Assembly: GCA_933207985.1 (NCBI GenBank)
Contig: OW240917.1
Coordinates: 242,704,524-242,768,523 of the forward strand
From: Pelobates cultripes
Lineage: Eukaryota; Chordata; Amphibia; Anura; Pelobatidae
Direction of reading: 5' to 3'
Length of the DNA stretch: 64,000 nucleotides
In this document: piece after piece, positions 1 through 10,404 of the stretch
Layout of the letters: every line of letters begins with the position of its first letter
Position numbering within the stretch: position 1 is the stretch's first letter
The notes under the pieces: model-generated
Told to the model about the DNA's origin: nothing
The model's database searches: none
What the model saw: the letters and a program-made list of their open reading frames with translations, nothing else
Position numbers and translations under genes: made by a program

Positions 1-645
1 ATTCGAATATCCTTATAGAAGTTTGTTTTTTTCCCAAAGACCCCTTAATTTATAATGGATATTATTTCACGGATCTTTCAAAAAGTGAGAAGATCACATC
101 TCCTTATAATCACGGGCCATCTGCTTTCAACCTTGAATTCTGGTTTAGTAAATACCTCCGCCAGTGTATGAAGATGGTAGCTTTCCTTTCAGGTTGTGAT
201 TAAACTGTAACCGCAATAATCTCCAGAAACCTTTTCCAAAGAGAACACTGTACCTGGAGGCATTTCTGTACTGAATAGTGATACTGGTAAACATTCCCTA
301 TCACTGTTAGTGAGTGTTCCTATGCTGAAACAGTTCATAAATGAATCTTTATTCTGTTTGTTCCAATACAAACAGTATAGTTATATTGATTGTTTTCCTA
401 ACTGCTTTAGTGATATTATATTTCCATTTAGTCTATTGTATGGTTGAGTCACTACTCATGCTGTTCTGCCTTGCTCCCCAGTATCTGTGTAGTTAGCTGT
501 TAGAATTTAAGTTTCCGGTTAGCTGGCAACAAAACCTTACACTAGTTTTACAGGCATTGCCAATCTATTCTTTTATGCTAAGCGCTTCTTACATCTTTGG
601 CCTCCAGATTTGTCTGGCCCTCATTTTATCCTATGCTGACATAAT
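1..645. other. Unique-looking AT-rich sequence, no gene seen
   Basis: No open frame of note, no recognisable repeat and no RNA gene was found here. Short frames of about 60 codons have no family features. Confidence 0.5.
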
Positions 646-940
646 TTAAAGGAACACTTTGGGCACCATAACAACATAATCAAAGTGAAGTTATTTTGGT
701 GTCAAGAGGTCTCTGGTGCTGGCATACCTTTAGGGTTTAAACAATTTGTGAATGTATTAACCCCAAAGTCTTCATCGCTGGATTGCTCTGCCCCCCCAAT
801 TAGACTTGGGCACAGGATACACTTTTGTTTCACCCGAATGTATTTGTACAAAAAAAAAAAGTTGTTCATTGACTCTTTTGTTTTTGGCCGAATTTCGGTC
901 AGATTTTCGATTTAAAGATCACATTTATTAAATCGGCTCA
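646..940. mobile_element. Truncated T2/Kolobok-like MITE, left end
   Basis: The segment opens with TTAAAGGAACACT, the terminal motif (TTAA target plus AAAGGRR) of T2-type MITEs known from Xenopus. The body then has the 'ggcaccataac' style text also seen in the complete copy at 57417. No matching right terminus (AGTGTTCCTTTAA) is visible downstream, so the copy is probably truncated. Its right limit is a guess. Confidence 0.5.
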
Positions 941-959
941 CTCTCCCATCCCACATCCC

Positions 960-1550
960 TATGCTAAAGCAATGTATTGAAAAAGGCCGACCTCTTTATC
1001 CGAATGCACGAATGGCCCATTAGTTTGGTGCGCCAACATTCAAATCACTCCAATCATGCCTGTAATAATAAATATATAAGAGTGAGCCAAACTAGCGAAT
1101 GAACACTGAGCATTAGATCCATGCATGCATTCAGATGACTCGTTCGGCAGTTTGTAATACATACAATAACATACAGTACACTGTCTGTCTGTAATTTAAA
1201 AGGCTGAACGAGTAACCTGAATTAAAGAATGGCTCATTCATTCAGTGTGCATTCGTTAGATTCAGATATGATGGGAGTGAGCAGAAAGAACTAAGGTGCA
1301 CCAAAAGAATGAGCCATTTGTGCATTTGGATGCAGCGTTCGGCCTTTTGAATTACAGACCATGTAATGCAAAAGGCCAAACGTGACTTGCAAATAAACCA
1401 TGGGGTATGGAAGAATTTACTTTGCCACCCATTCGTTTGTTCATTCGTTCGGCTCCCCGTTCTTCTTTTGTTTTGACAGGAAATACTATGCTTCACTGCC
1501 CTAGTCACTTCATCATTCCGTGGGTGAGAAACTTTTGGACACAACACCCA
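960..1550. repeat. GCCGAA/TTCGGC-rich interspersed repeat
   Basis: This stretch is full of short, oppositely oriented copies of 'ggccgaa' and 'ttcggc' and of 'gaatg..cattc' words, for example near 987-1015, 1140-1150, 1203-1212, 1337-1345 and 1435-1455. The arrangement suggests a decayed non-autonomous DNA element with subterminal repeats. I could not define ends or a target duplication. Confidence 0.35.
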
Positions 1551-1615
1551 AACTATATAGATGTTTAGTTTTAAAACCTTTAAAAGTGATATGATGTAGG
1601 CTGCTTACATTAAAT

Positions 1616-1858
1616 ATAATCTCTCTCCATTCTCTTGATCTTGTTCTCTAAATCTCTGTCACTCTCCACTGTTCTCTATATTTCTCTTCATCTTTACTCC
1701 TCAGTTTTTCTGTACCTTTCGCTAACTGTCTCTCTGAATCCCCTTCTCACTTTCTTTCCCATTGCTGTCTTTCTCTCTCTCCTTTTCATAAACTCCCTCT
1801 CTCTTCTTCACATTTCTCTCTCTCCCTCTTCTAACGCTCTCTCCCCCTCCTTCCCCTA
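1616..1858 (+). repeat. Pyrimidine-rich (CT) low-complexity tract
   Basis: About 240 bases are dominated by TCTCT/CTTTC words on the plus strand. The serine/leucine-rich reading frame across it is a by-product of composition. Confidence 0.7.
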
Positions 1859-1859
1859 A

Positions 1860-2379
1860 AAATAACAGTATAGAAATGATGAAAAAAGAGAAACTAGAAT
1901 ATAAAGAGAAATTTTATATATGAAGGAAACATAGAAACCCATAGGGCATCGTGGTATACAAATTGGCTATAAATGAAAGCTGAATGTCACTCACATTGGG
2001 GAAATAGGAATGATCACATATCATCGCTTATTGCTTCTTTGGGAACACTTATCCAAAGAGAGATGGATACAGTTCTCAATCCAAGGACATATGCATAGAG
2101 AAATGGACAAGACAATAGTGCAGACTGTACCAATATTATAAAAGCAATAAAAGCACCTTACTGGTGGCACATATGAAGTGCAAATTGACAAAATAAAATG
2201 TAACCCTTTCCTCCCTGGTTTCATGCATGTACAGGAAAATTGTGTTTTGCATTACAAAGCAAAGCAATGCAAGATGAAATATGGCCCCTTAACCATCACT
2301 TACATTCCCTCCATCCATCTCTGAGAGCCTGGGATAGAGCTGCAATGACTATTACAAATGACTGCAGTTCTAGAGGAGA
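1860..2379. other. No gene or repeat recognised
   Basis: Ordinary-looking intergenic sequence between two low-complexity tracts. Nothing supportable was seen. Confidence 0.5.
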
Positions 2380-2970
2380 GAGGGTGAAGAAAGAAAGAGA
2401 GAGAGAGAGAAAGAAAGAACGAAAGAAAGACACAGAGAGAGAAATAAATAAAGAGAGAAACAGAGAAGGAAAGAAAGAATACAGAAATAAACTGAGAGAG
2501 AAAGAATGAAAGACAGAGAGAGAGAGAGAGAGAGAAAGAAAAAGAAAGAGAGGAAAAAAGAAGTGATAGTGAGAGAAGGAGAGAGAGAGCGAGAAAGAAA
2601 GACATAGTGAGAGAAAGAGAGAGAGAGAAAGAAAGACATAGTGAGAGAAAGAGAGAGAGAGAAAGAAAAAGAAAGAGAGGAAAAAAGAAGTGATAGTGAG
2701 AGAAAGAGAGAGAGAGAAAGAAAGACATAGTGAGAGAGAGAGAGAAAGAAAGACATAGTGAGAGAAAGAGAGAGAGGGAGAGAGAGAGAAAGAAAGACAG
2801 AGAGAGAGAGAGAAACAGAGAAAGAAACTTAGAAGAGAGAAAGAAAGAAATATATATAAAGAGAAAGAGAGACAAAATGAGAGAGAGAAACAGAGAAAGA
2901 AAAAGAGAGAGAGAGAAAGAAGGATGGAAAGAGAGAGAAAGAAAGAGAGAGAGAAATAAAGATATCAGAG
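2380..2970 (+). repeat. Purine-rich GAGA/GAAA microsatellite, ~590 bp
   Basis: The plus strand is almost pure A and G, built from AGAGAG and AAAGAAAG blocks broken by 'gacatagtgagag' islands that recur about every 40-75 bases between 2600 and 2760. It is a candidate triplex (H-DNA) former. Reading frames of 80-190 codons on both strands (Arg/Glu/Lys or Ser/Leu/Phe) are artefacts of the repeat. Confidence 0.9.
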
Positions 2971-3762
2971 ATCAGTGAAGGATTTCATGTAATTCCTGCG
3001 CATATTACCAACCACTCGTTAGTAGAATGAAATACCTGATAATATCAGTGACAAACAGAACCTTTCCACGGGCTCCTGGAGGGGCCTGCTTGCCAGCCCC
3101 CTGCCTCAGGACTATGGACCCTGCAATATAGCTTGCCCAATGCAATTTAAAAGGCTAGTACTCCAGAAAGAGAGACTGACCGTTAACCCTGATTCCTTGG
3201 AACTGTTTTGGCCTTAGGACCATGTGCACATTTCGAGATATCTTTTCATATTCATTTCAAATTATTTATTTTTGTTGTGTTAATACAATACAATATCTAT
3301 ACTTATATAAGAAGTGTGCTAAATTCCACTTAACGAGTACCGCACTCCAAGTATCTTGTAAATACTCTGCTGTTGCAATGTTCTGTTCGAGAAGCTTTTG
3401 ACAAACTAAGCAAGTTCTGCCTTGTGACAAAGCCTTGCTTCCATGTTCCAAGTTGGCACAAACGCTGGCTACTGATTAATCACCCTTCACATTGCTAGAA
3501 TAAAAGTGGATTTTAGGAAATGAGTGTGATGTGTTGAAAAGCGTTACGAGAGTCACTGCGCTTTTTCTTTTCCTAACAATGCTATTCTAAAACAATATGG
3601 ATCGGTGTAAAACATGCACATTTAAAGATGGAGGACTTACACTCACATTGAAACATATTTACATTCCACAACAGTCTGCGAATATAAAAAGCAGCACAGA
3701 TAGAGCGTCAGCGTTTTTAAAATTTAATGAGAACGTTTTCAAATATATATTGTAATAAAGGA
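2971..3762. other. Intergenic, no gene; possible LTR remnant near 3060-3200
   Basis: The GC-richer patch 3060-3200 resembles decayed repeat sequence, but no ends or duplications can be fixed. The rest shows nothing. Confidence 0.35.
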
Positions 3763-3895
3763 ATAGCTCAGTGGTTAAGGAAGCCGGCGGAATTCTTTCA
3801 GAGTTACAGGCTATTCGCAATGAGGTGAAGTCCACTTTCCATCCTTCCGAGGTCGGTAACATGAGCACCATCGGCTATAATAACTTCTTAACCCC
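3763..3895 (+). mobile_element. tRNA-derived SINE remnant
   Basis: A near-consensus Pol III A box (TAGCTCAGTGGT) lies at about 3766-3777, followed about 50 bases later by a weak B-box-like stretch (gaggtgaagtcc). Downstream is the block 'ccttccgaggtcggtaa', a text I associate with the conserved part of vertebrate tRNA SINEs. The B box is degenerate, so this is a remnant rather than a tRNA gene; no cloverleaf can be drawn with confidence. Confidence 0.5.
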
Positions 3896-4463
3896 AGGAT
3901 TTACCAAATAGAATATTACCAAAAACTACATATACATTAAACACTTTCATATTATTACCCATCTTGACATTTGCTTTTTAGCTGCTCTTTTCCAAATCTT
4001 TATTGCTTACTGCCAAATACAAATAAAATATATAAAAAAGTATAAATAAAAATCAAAGTTTAGTAGATAGACCTCCAATGTAAAATATTATTACGCATTT
4101 TTTCATTCGGGTATACCTAAAACTAGCTTGCAAAAGCTGCAGTTCTCTTGTCTGCAGCCTTTGCAAGCCCTCCCCTTCTAACCACGCCCAGATTTTCTGT
4201 AGTTGTCCAATCACATACTTTCCAATTCAGCTCAATGAGAAGTCTGTGCAAGGCAGGCGCTCTGGGCAATTGCTGCCTCTTGAGCTTAGCTCAACTGAGC
4301 TGAACAAAACAGGAAGTAACAGGACCTGTTGTCTGATTAATTTATAAAAGTGCCGATTTCTATTAAAATGTGCACTTTTTGTAAATTTAAAGAAGACGCA
4401 CTCTTCCTACATAAAGCAGTTCAGCAAGCTAAAGAACTTTAGGTGTTTGGAATGCTCCTTTTA
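3896..4463. repeat. Intergenic plus truncated MITE ending at ~4463
   Basis: The end of this segment (ggaatgctccttttaa near 4450-4463) resembles the right terminus of T2-type MITEs. The preceding 350 bases contain hairpin-prone 'gcttgcaaaagctgcag' text. A left end was not found. Confidence 0.35.
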
Positions 4464-4489
4464 AAAAAGAAAAGTTGTGATAGCCAGCA

Positions 4490-5027
4490 TTAAAGGGACA
4501 CTATAGTCACCTGAACAACTACAGCTTAATGTATTTGTTCAGGTGAAATCTATAGCTCCCTGCAGGCAATCTAATGTAAACACTGTGTTTTCAGAGAAAA
4601 TACAGTGTTTACATTGATAGGAATACCTCCAGTGGCCGTCACTCAGATGGTCATCAGAGGGACTTCCTATCATGCATGGCCCTAAAAAAGCCATGTACAC
4701 GTCAGACGTAGTAAAATATGTCTGACGTGTGCAGGAGAGAGAAGGCACTGTGTGCGCGCCTTCTCTCTCCTGCCTGTCAGCAGAGGAGAGGGGGCGGGCA
4801 AACCCAGTCAGTCAACCCAGCTCGCGGCCGCGCACTCAGGACTTCATAGGGAATGCTGCCCTATGAAGTATGTGCGCATGTGCGGCAAAGGGAAATGGAA
4901 GCGTCTGATTGCTCCCTGCTCGTGCCAGCCTATTTCGTAATTTTGACGAAATAGGGGGCGCGGCTCCACAAGGCTCCCAGTGCTGGAACCAGGTGAGTAA
5001 AATCCTCTGCTTGGAGAGTCCCTTTAA
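4490..5027. mobile_element. T2/Kolobok-like MITE with TTAA ends
   Basis: The left end reads TTAAAGGGACACT and the right end reads AGTCCCTTTAA, giving short inverted termini with the TTAA target at both sides. The 538-bp body has no transposase frame but has strong hairpins (for example around the 'acagtgtttac' pair at 4578-4615 and the 'gtcagacgt' pair near 4703-4728). T2-type MITEs of frogs carry TTAAAGGRR termini and rely on a Kolobok-like transposase in trans. Confidence 0.8.
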
Positions 5028-5149
5028 GTAAAAAGAAAGAGGTTTAGTTAAAATTTTACCTTACAGTTTTTACATTATTAGACATAAAAAGTTGGTACTC
5101 AGCAGGAAAGCCTGTCACATACGCTCAGTGATCTCTTTATTAAGGAATC

Positions 5150-5785
5150 TTGTACACCTGTTTTTTTATGCACACCGACTAATAGGACAAACTAATCATG
5201 TGGAAGCAACACTGCATACAAGCACACAGACATTCTCAAAAGGTTAGATGGTGTTCACACAACACTTCAGAATGACTTTCACGGTGTAATGATTGCTTAG
5301 TAAATAACCCCGATAGAGGTAATCAAATCTTAGAAACTGCTGATCTCCTGACATTTTCACATGCTAAAAAACATTCAGTGAGCTTCAGCTGTATGGGTGG
5401 AACTGCCTTGTTAATGAGAAATGTCAGAGAGAATGGTCAAACGGTTTCAGGAAGGTGAGAGTAAAAGAAATATCCAACGATTGCTTTGGAAAAAAAACAT
5501 CTCTGATTGAACACCACATTGAGTCTTGAGGTCAATGGGCTACAAGACCACACCAGCTTCCACTCCTGTCAACCTAGTACAGCTAACTGACACAAGAACC
5601 GGGTAGTAGAAAATTGGAAAAACATTTCAGTTTGACAAATCTCAGTTACTACAGCAACGTGCGAGATGGTATTGTCATAATTTGGCATAAACAACAGCAT
5701 GAATCCATGGGTACATTCCTTATTGGTCCAGCAGTTGGATGTTGGTAATGGTGTGATGATGTGAGCAAAAGAAAAAAACAAACAC
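5150..5785 (+). mobile_element. Decayed Tc1/mariner-like transposon
   Basis: Patches match the reading text of a common fish/frog Tc1-like transposase: 'gctgatctcctgacattttcac' near 5340, an arrangement equivalent to the RRPHR(V)PLL region near 5545-5570, and the block encoding 'KQQHESMG' near 5690-5715. Stops and indels occur throughout and about 40 foreign bases sit near 5300. Neither end is preserved well enough to draw inverted repeats. The copy is old and non-functional. Confidence 0.65.
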
Positions 5786-5942
5786 TCAAACCACAATATA
5801 GTGGGCGAGTATGTGCTGAATAGTAAATAAGTGTCTTGAGTTGTAAAGGATCATACATGGATAGGCAAGCACCAACTATGTATATACAGAACACATATAT
5901 TTATTGTGCTAGTGAATTCAATAAACTAGCCTTAGAAGACTT

Positions 5943-6388
5943 GTGTGTAGGTAGCGGTTATCGTGTGGTGTGAACCATAACAATCCCCAAAATCGCTCAA
6001 TTCCCCCCCAATCAAACTAGGAAACGTATATATGTGGTATAAAAAAGGCCACAGCTTTATTTATAAATTAACAAACAACTGTAAATAAACCAACCATAAA
6101 TAATTTAGGTGTAAGTATGCTTATCTTCAAACTAGTCCTTGCCAACCGTACCACCAAAACTCTAGGGTACACCCCCCACCAAGCCATCGGCCCTCCCCCC
6201 TCGTCCAAGATACCTGGCCTTCACTTTGGCCTTCAAACTCCACATGCCAACCCCTGGCCACCTTTCCTGGCACGGAGGGCACGCCCAAATACCCAAAACA
6301 TTTTCGAGGTCAGGGGAGGGACCCGACCCAGCATCTTTCTTTTTCTGTACTCCTCTTCCCAATAGGTTCGGCAAGGACCATACCCGCC
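5943..6388 (-). repeat. Ngaro-1 split direct repeat B2 (3' end)
   Basis: This 446-bp block repeats almost exactly as B1 at 6628-7073. It lies outside A2 and forms the 3' terminus of the element. The trinucleotide CTT borders both B copies. Confidence 0.9.
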
Positions 6389-6457
6389 GGCTGTGACAAG
6401 AAAAAATTGTTAATGACAAACAGACAAACAACGCAAAACAAACAGGGGAGGGAGGGA

Positions 6458-6627
6458 GGGGACTAGTTACCTTGCCGTTAAATTTAAGATGGCTGAGGTA
6501 GCAGACAAAATGTCACCTATTTATATGACCCCACCCTACTCCTTAGCTAAATCACACACCCATACTTCCACCACACCCACACATGCCTCCTATCCGGCTA
6601 GCTTTCAGCCCGCCTCCTCTGGGCCTT
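6458..6627 (-). repeat. Ngaro-1 split direct repeat A2
   Basis: It matches A1 at 12678-12856 from 'gggactagttacc' to 'ctctgggcctt', apart from one fewer short CCACAC unit. It is sandwiched between B1 and B2, as expected for template switching or circle formation in Ngaro replication. Confidence 0.9.
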
Positions 6628-7073
6628 GTGTGTAGGTAGCGGTTATCGTGTGGTGTGAACCATAACAATCCCCAAAATCGCTCAATTCCCCCCCAATCAA
6701 ACTAGGAAACGTATATATGTGGTATAAAAAAGGCCACAGCTTTATTTATAAATTAACAAACAACTGTAAATAAACCAACCATAAATAATTTAGGTGTAAG
6801 TATGCTTATCTTCAAACTAGTCCTTGCCAACCGTACTACCAAAACTCTAGGGTACACCCCCCACCAAGGCATCGGCCCTCCCCCCTCGTCCAAGATACCT
6901 GGCCTTCACTTTGGCCTTCAAACTCCACATGCCAACCCCTGGCCACCTTTCCTGGCACGGAGGGCACGCCCAAATGCCCAAAACATTTTCGAGGTCAGGG
7001 GAGGGACCCGACCCAGCATCTTTCTTTTTCTTTACTCCTCTTCCCAATAGGTTCGGCAAGGACCATACCCGCC
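6628..7073 (-). repeat. Ngaro-1 split direct repeat B1
   Basis: Second copy of the B block, directly abutting A2 and running to 'accatacccgcc', where homology with B2 stops. The hydrolase stop at 7102-7104 lies just upstream of it in element orientation. Confidence 0.9.
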
Positions 7074-7101
7074 ACTAGCCCCAGCTGCATTTACGCCTAA
7101 A

Positions 7102-7690
7102 TCAGCGGGCGCGACCCCCAAGCAACGCCATGGCCTGTTCCAACGCGTCCTGTAGCGCTAAATTAAATAAGTCCAAGCCTACGTCAGTTAGATGGACCCT
7201 GTCCGGGCGAAAATAGATTGCTGCCTCGCGCTCAAAATACGGTGTCGCACTGTTAAGCCCCCGACGCCTAGGACAAATTTGGAAACCCGCTTATTAATCT
7301 TGACCCTGCAGCGCTCAATAGCACCCTGATCGCGTGCGCACTTCCAATAGTTCCTAGAAACGATATCCGACCATATTAAACAAAGTCGTGGAAAAGCACA
7401 CGCAAGCGCGCCAAATCTCGCCTGATGAGTTCCCCCAGCCCCCACGCAGGCAGGGACCCCAGATCGTTCCCCCCCAGATGCACCACCAAGATGTCCGGGG
7501 CTCCTAATAAAGTGGATAACTGCACGACCTCCGGTAATAGCTGACCCCATCTCATGCCCCGGAACCCGAACCACCGGACCTCCGCCAGCTCCCGAGGTAT
7601 TCCGAGCAGTGTCCCACCCGGGCGTACCCCAGCCCGCAGGTGAGCCCAGTAGATGTACGAATGACCGATCAACCAGATCCGTCGGCCAGG
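7102..7690 (-). pseudogene. Ngaro-1 SGNH/GDSL-type hydrolase, frameshifted
   Basis: The product would be a small SGNH-fold esterase/hydrolase of the kind reported as an extra ORF in some Ngaro elements; its substrate is unknown. The sequence shows block I (IWLIGHSY, nucleophile Ser, near 7655-7680), block III (HLGGND, near 7470-7490) and block V with the D..H pair (DRVHLTDVG, near 7160-7190). These lie in three frames: a shift near 7375-7410 and another near 7215-7235 break the gene. The intact homologue in Ngaro-2 (21069-21664) gives the same order. The start lies just after a splice-acceptor-like tract, so it may normally be fused to the recombinase by splicing rather than begin with its own ATG. 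Confidence 0.75.
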
Positions 7691-8626
7691 CCCTGTGGAG
7701 AAAACACAAGGGGGACACCGATCAGACGTGTGGGCCGTACATAAGACCGAAACCTCCCCGATTCCCATCTGCCAATCCTCTGAATGGCCTGGTCCGAAAA
7801 ACCTAAACGGGAGGCTTCAGTTGCGGCCCCAATTCGAAAAGAATGTCCCCCAAAGTCTGCACTCGAAATACCCAGTTGGTCGAGTGCCAACCGAAAGACC
7901 CGAAGAAATTGGAACCGAGAAAGGAAGGAACCGCCCCCATGAATTAGTAGAGGGCCCTCAACGTCCGGGCGACCAAGACAATAAGACTGAAAAGATGCGA
8001 CAGGGCAGACAGCCGAACCCGGAATAGCGCGGAGGGTAACCCATGCCCCTTTGCCGAAGATGTCGGTTTTGGACCTTCGTACCAAAAAACGCACTGAATC
8101 CGACACCACAGACACATCGCTGAACAACAAGCCCCCCGGGATCCGTTTGCTAGGGCTCACAAGCTCACCGATTCGAAGGGCGCCGAAAAAGGCGAAAGTA
8201 AAAGCCAACTGGAACAAACGTGCCTCCAAATCTGAAAAACAAACCCTGGGTAAGACCGACGCAATGCCTACTAGCAGAGCGCCAGAGACCGGCCTCCGAG
8301 AATCCCGCAGGTGTGGGCCCTTGCACCAGCCGCGCATCGCCAGCCGAGCCATGCAGTCCTTGGTAACGTCAGGCACCTTAGTCAAGTTGAACCAGAAACT
8401 AAGACCGGATAGCTTCCCTGAAACCGTAGCCGGAGAACACCCGCTAGCCTCCCAGAACCAGAAGATCCGTAAGATCCCCTGAACCCTTGCAGAGGTCGAA
8501 TCAAACCCACCTAGGTCTTGTTCCAAAGCAACCCAGTCCCCCCCATGCCTTACCGTACCGAACCCAAGTTGCCTCAGACACCGAAGACCGAATCCATTCC
8601 CTTATCCGCTCAGGCCAAGGGACCAT
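7669..8626 (-). pseudogene. Ngaro-1 tyrosine recombinase, one frameshift
   Basis: The protein belongs to the phage-integrase/YR superfamily that integrates the circular DNA intermediate. Visible catalytic elements are the first Arg (ALRIGEL), a Lys within RRSKTD, the box HSFR, a Trp in GRWES and the nucleophile Tyr in SYVRP near the C terminus. An ATG at 8626-8624 overlaps the end of the RT frame in a different register, giving a sensible N-terminal helical region. The frame is broken at a run of seven G (minus strand; 8538-8544), where one base appears to be missing; downstream it is open to 7669. The break could be real or a homopolymer assembly error. The C-terminal tail overlaps the hydrolase region. 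Confidence 0.85.
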
Positions 8627-10404
8627 AAGTCTCTGGGACAGGGGAGGCCTTCCGTGTCCGCTTCCGGCGCGGCCAAACGAAACACCTGCCAGTGGAAACG
8701 AGAAAGAGCATCAGCCGTGGTATTCTCCACACCAGGGATATGCACAGCGCGGCAAGTCACATTAAAAGACAGACATTGTAAAACCAAGCGCCGCAAGAGC
8801 CGAACTACAGGAGGGGAGGAGGCCGTTAGCCTATTAATGGCTTGTACAACGCCCATGTTGTCACAGTGGAACACAACACGCCTGTTCTTGATCTCTGGCC
8901 CCCAAAGATGGATAGCCACCACAATGGGGAAGAGTTCCAAGAAAGCCATGTTCTTGGTCAGGCCAGAGGTGAACCACGATTCGGGCCAGGGCTCCGCACA
9001 CCATTGCCTTCCCATGATAGCCCCAAATCCCGAAGACCCCGCGGCATCCGTAAACAGGTGCAGCACCGAGTTCGTCACCTCGGGCTGCTGCCAGTAGGAC
9101 CTGCCGTTGTACCCATCCAAAAAGACTGCCCATACTGCCAAGTCCTCCCTGAGCGCCTTGGTCAAGCGGACGAAGTGAGACGGTTTCAAAATCCCAGCCG
9201 TAGCGGCCGCAAGGCGCCGGTTGAACACCCTGCCCATCGGCATAATCCGACAGGCAAAGTTCAATTTGCCCAATAGGGATTGAAGTCGCTGCAACGTAAT
9301 TTTTCGCAAAGTGGTCGCCACTCGCACCACCTCCCGAAGATCAGCCAATTTATCCAATGGGAGCCGACATTCACCAACAACGGAATCAATCTCGATCCCG
9401 AGAAAGCACAGGCACGTAGAAGGGCCAATTGTTTTTTCTGGTGCCAGCGGCACTCCGAACTCGCAAGCAACATCCGCTACTGCTTGCAGGAGGTGCGCGC
9501 ATATCGGGGAGCGCGCAGGGCCAACACAGAAAAAATCATCCAGGTAGTGAAGCAAGGAATCGTAACCGGATTCCGCTCTAACTACCCATTCCATGAAGGA
9601 ACTAAAACATTCGAAGTAAAAACAGGATATCGCACAACCCATCGGGAGGCACATGTCCACGTAATAATGACCTTCGAATATACAACCCAGGAGGTGGTGG
9701 CACTCCGGGTGAACCGGTAGGAGGCGAAAAGCCGACTCAATGTCCGTTTTTGCCATAAGTGCCCCGGGGCCAGCAGCCCTGACCATATCCACCGCCGCGT
9801 CAAAGGACGCGTAGGAAACGCGGCACAATTCAGCGGCAATGTCATCATTCACCGAGCCCCCTTGAGGATGCGATAAATGGTGAATCAGCCTAAACTTGCC
9901 TGGTTCCCTTTTGGGTACCACACCCAGTGGTGAAACCCTCAAATCGAGTAGTGGAGGCTCTCGAAAGGGGCCCGCCATGCGACCCAGCGCTACCTCCTTA
10001 GCCAATTTTTTCCTTACCACCCCCGGGTGATCGGCAACTGATCTCAGGTTCCGGCAGAAGCCGGAGACCTGCCGGGCCCGGTGAGGGATCCAAAACCCTT
10101 GTCCAAAACCCTCCAATAACAAGGCAGCCGCCTTCTTATTGCTATAACGCTTTAGCCAAGGGCGCATCGCGTCTACGTCCACCGGCGTCCTCGCCCTTAG
10201 CGCCCATGGCATCTCCTTTGTCGCCGGTCCTACCTCGCTTGAAGCATTTCGATGCTGGGTGGGAACCGCCGCACCCGGAACATTCATGCTTGAAGCGGCA
10301 GGCGGAACCGAACTTACATTGGCCGTCGTTATATTGCCAACAGTACCCAGTCCTCCGCTGAGTGGCCGACGCTGAAGATGAGGACCCAGCGCCGGCCCCC
10401 CCAA
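8602..10404 (-). CDS. Ngaro-1 reverse transcriptase / RNase H
   Basis: This 600-residue open frame encodes the polymerase that copies element RNA. RT hallmarks are MAKTDIESAF (Asp 221), LPMGCAIS (near 253-260) and the catalytic YLDD at 287-290. RNase H follows with Asp 453 (LFTDAAG), Glu 490 (AFLELF), Asp 515 (HCDNM) and Asp 565 (TADALSR), so all four acidic residues are present. Homology with Ngaro-2 starts about residue 79 (AMRPWLK), so translation probably begins at Met 65 (10212) or by frameshift from gag, which it overlaps in another frame. No protease or integrase domain was seen. The frame is intact. Confidence 0.93.
   Translation of the reverse strand: MGGPALGPHLQRRPLSGGLGTVGNITTANVSSVPPAASSMNVPGAAVPTQHRNASSEVGPATKEMPWALRARTPVDVDAMRPWLKRYSNKKAAALLLEGFGQGFWIPHRARQVSGFCRNLRSVADHPGVVRKKLAKEVALGRMAGPFREPPLLDLRVSPLGVVPKREPGKFRLIHHLSHPQGGSVNDDIAAELCRVSYASFDAAVDMVRAAGPGALMAKTDIESAFRLLPVHPECHHLLGCIFEGHYYVDMCLPMGCAISCFYFECFSSFMEWVVRAESGYDSLLHYLDDFFCVGPARSPICAHLLQAVADVACEFGVPLAPEKTIGPSTCLCFLGIEIDSVVGECRLPLDKLADLREVVRVATTLRKITLQRLQSLLGKLNFACRIMPMGRVFNRRLAAATAGILKPSHFVRLTKALREDLAVWAVFLDGYNGRSYWQQPEVTNSVLHLFTDAAGSSGFGAIMGRQWCAEPWPESWFTSGLTKNMAFLELFPIVVAIHLWGPEIKNRRVVFHCDNMGVVQAINRLTASSPPVVRLLRRLVLQCLSFNVTCRAVHIPGVENTTADALSRFHWQVFRLAAPEADTEGLPCPRDLWSLGLSG

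Noticed and set aside
2300..2978. Open frames rich in Ser/Leu/Phe (minus) or Glu/Arg/Lys (plus)
   Set aside because: Composition artefact of the GA microsatellite.
3763..3840. Functional tRNA gene
   Set aside because: The B box is degenerate and acceptor and anticodon arms cannot be folded; a SINE remnant fits better.
7609..9720. Plus-strand frames opposite the Ngaro-1 RT and recombinase
   Set aside because: The minus-strand frames contain catalytic motifs; the opposite frames have none.
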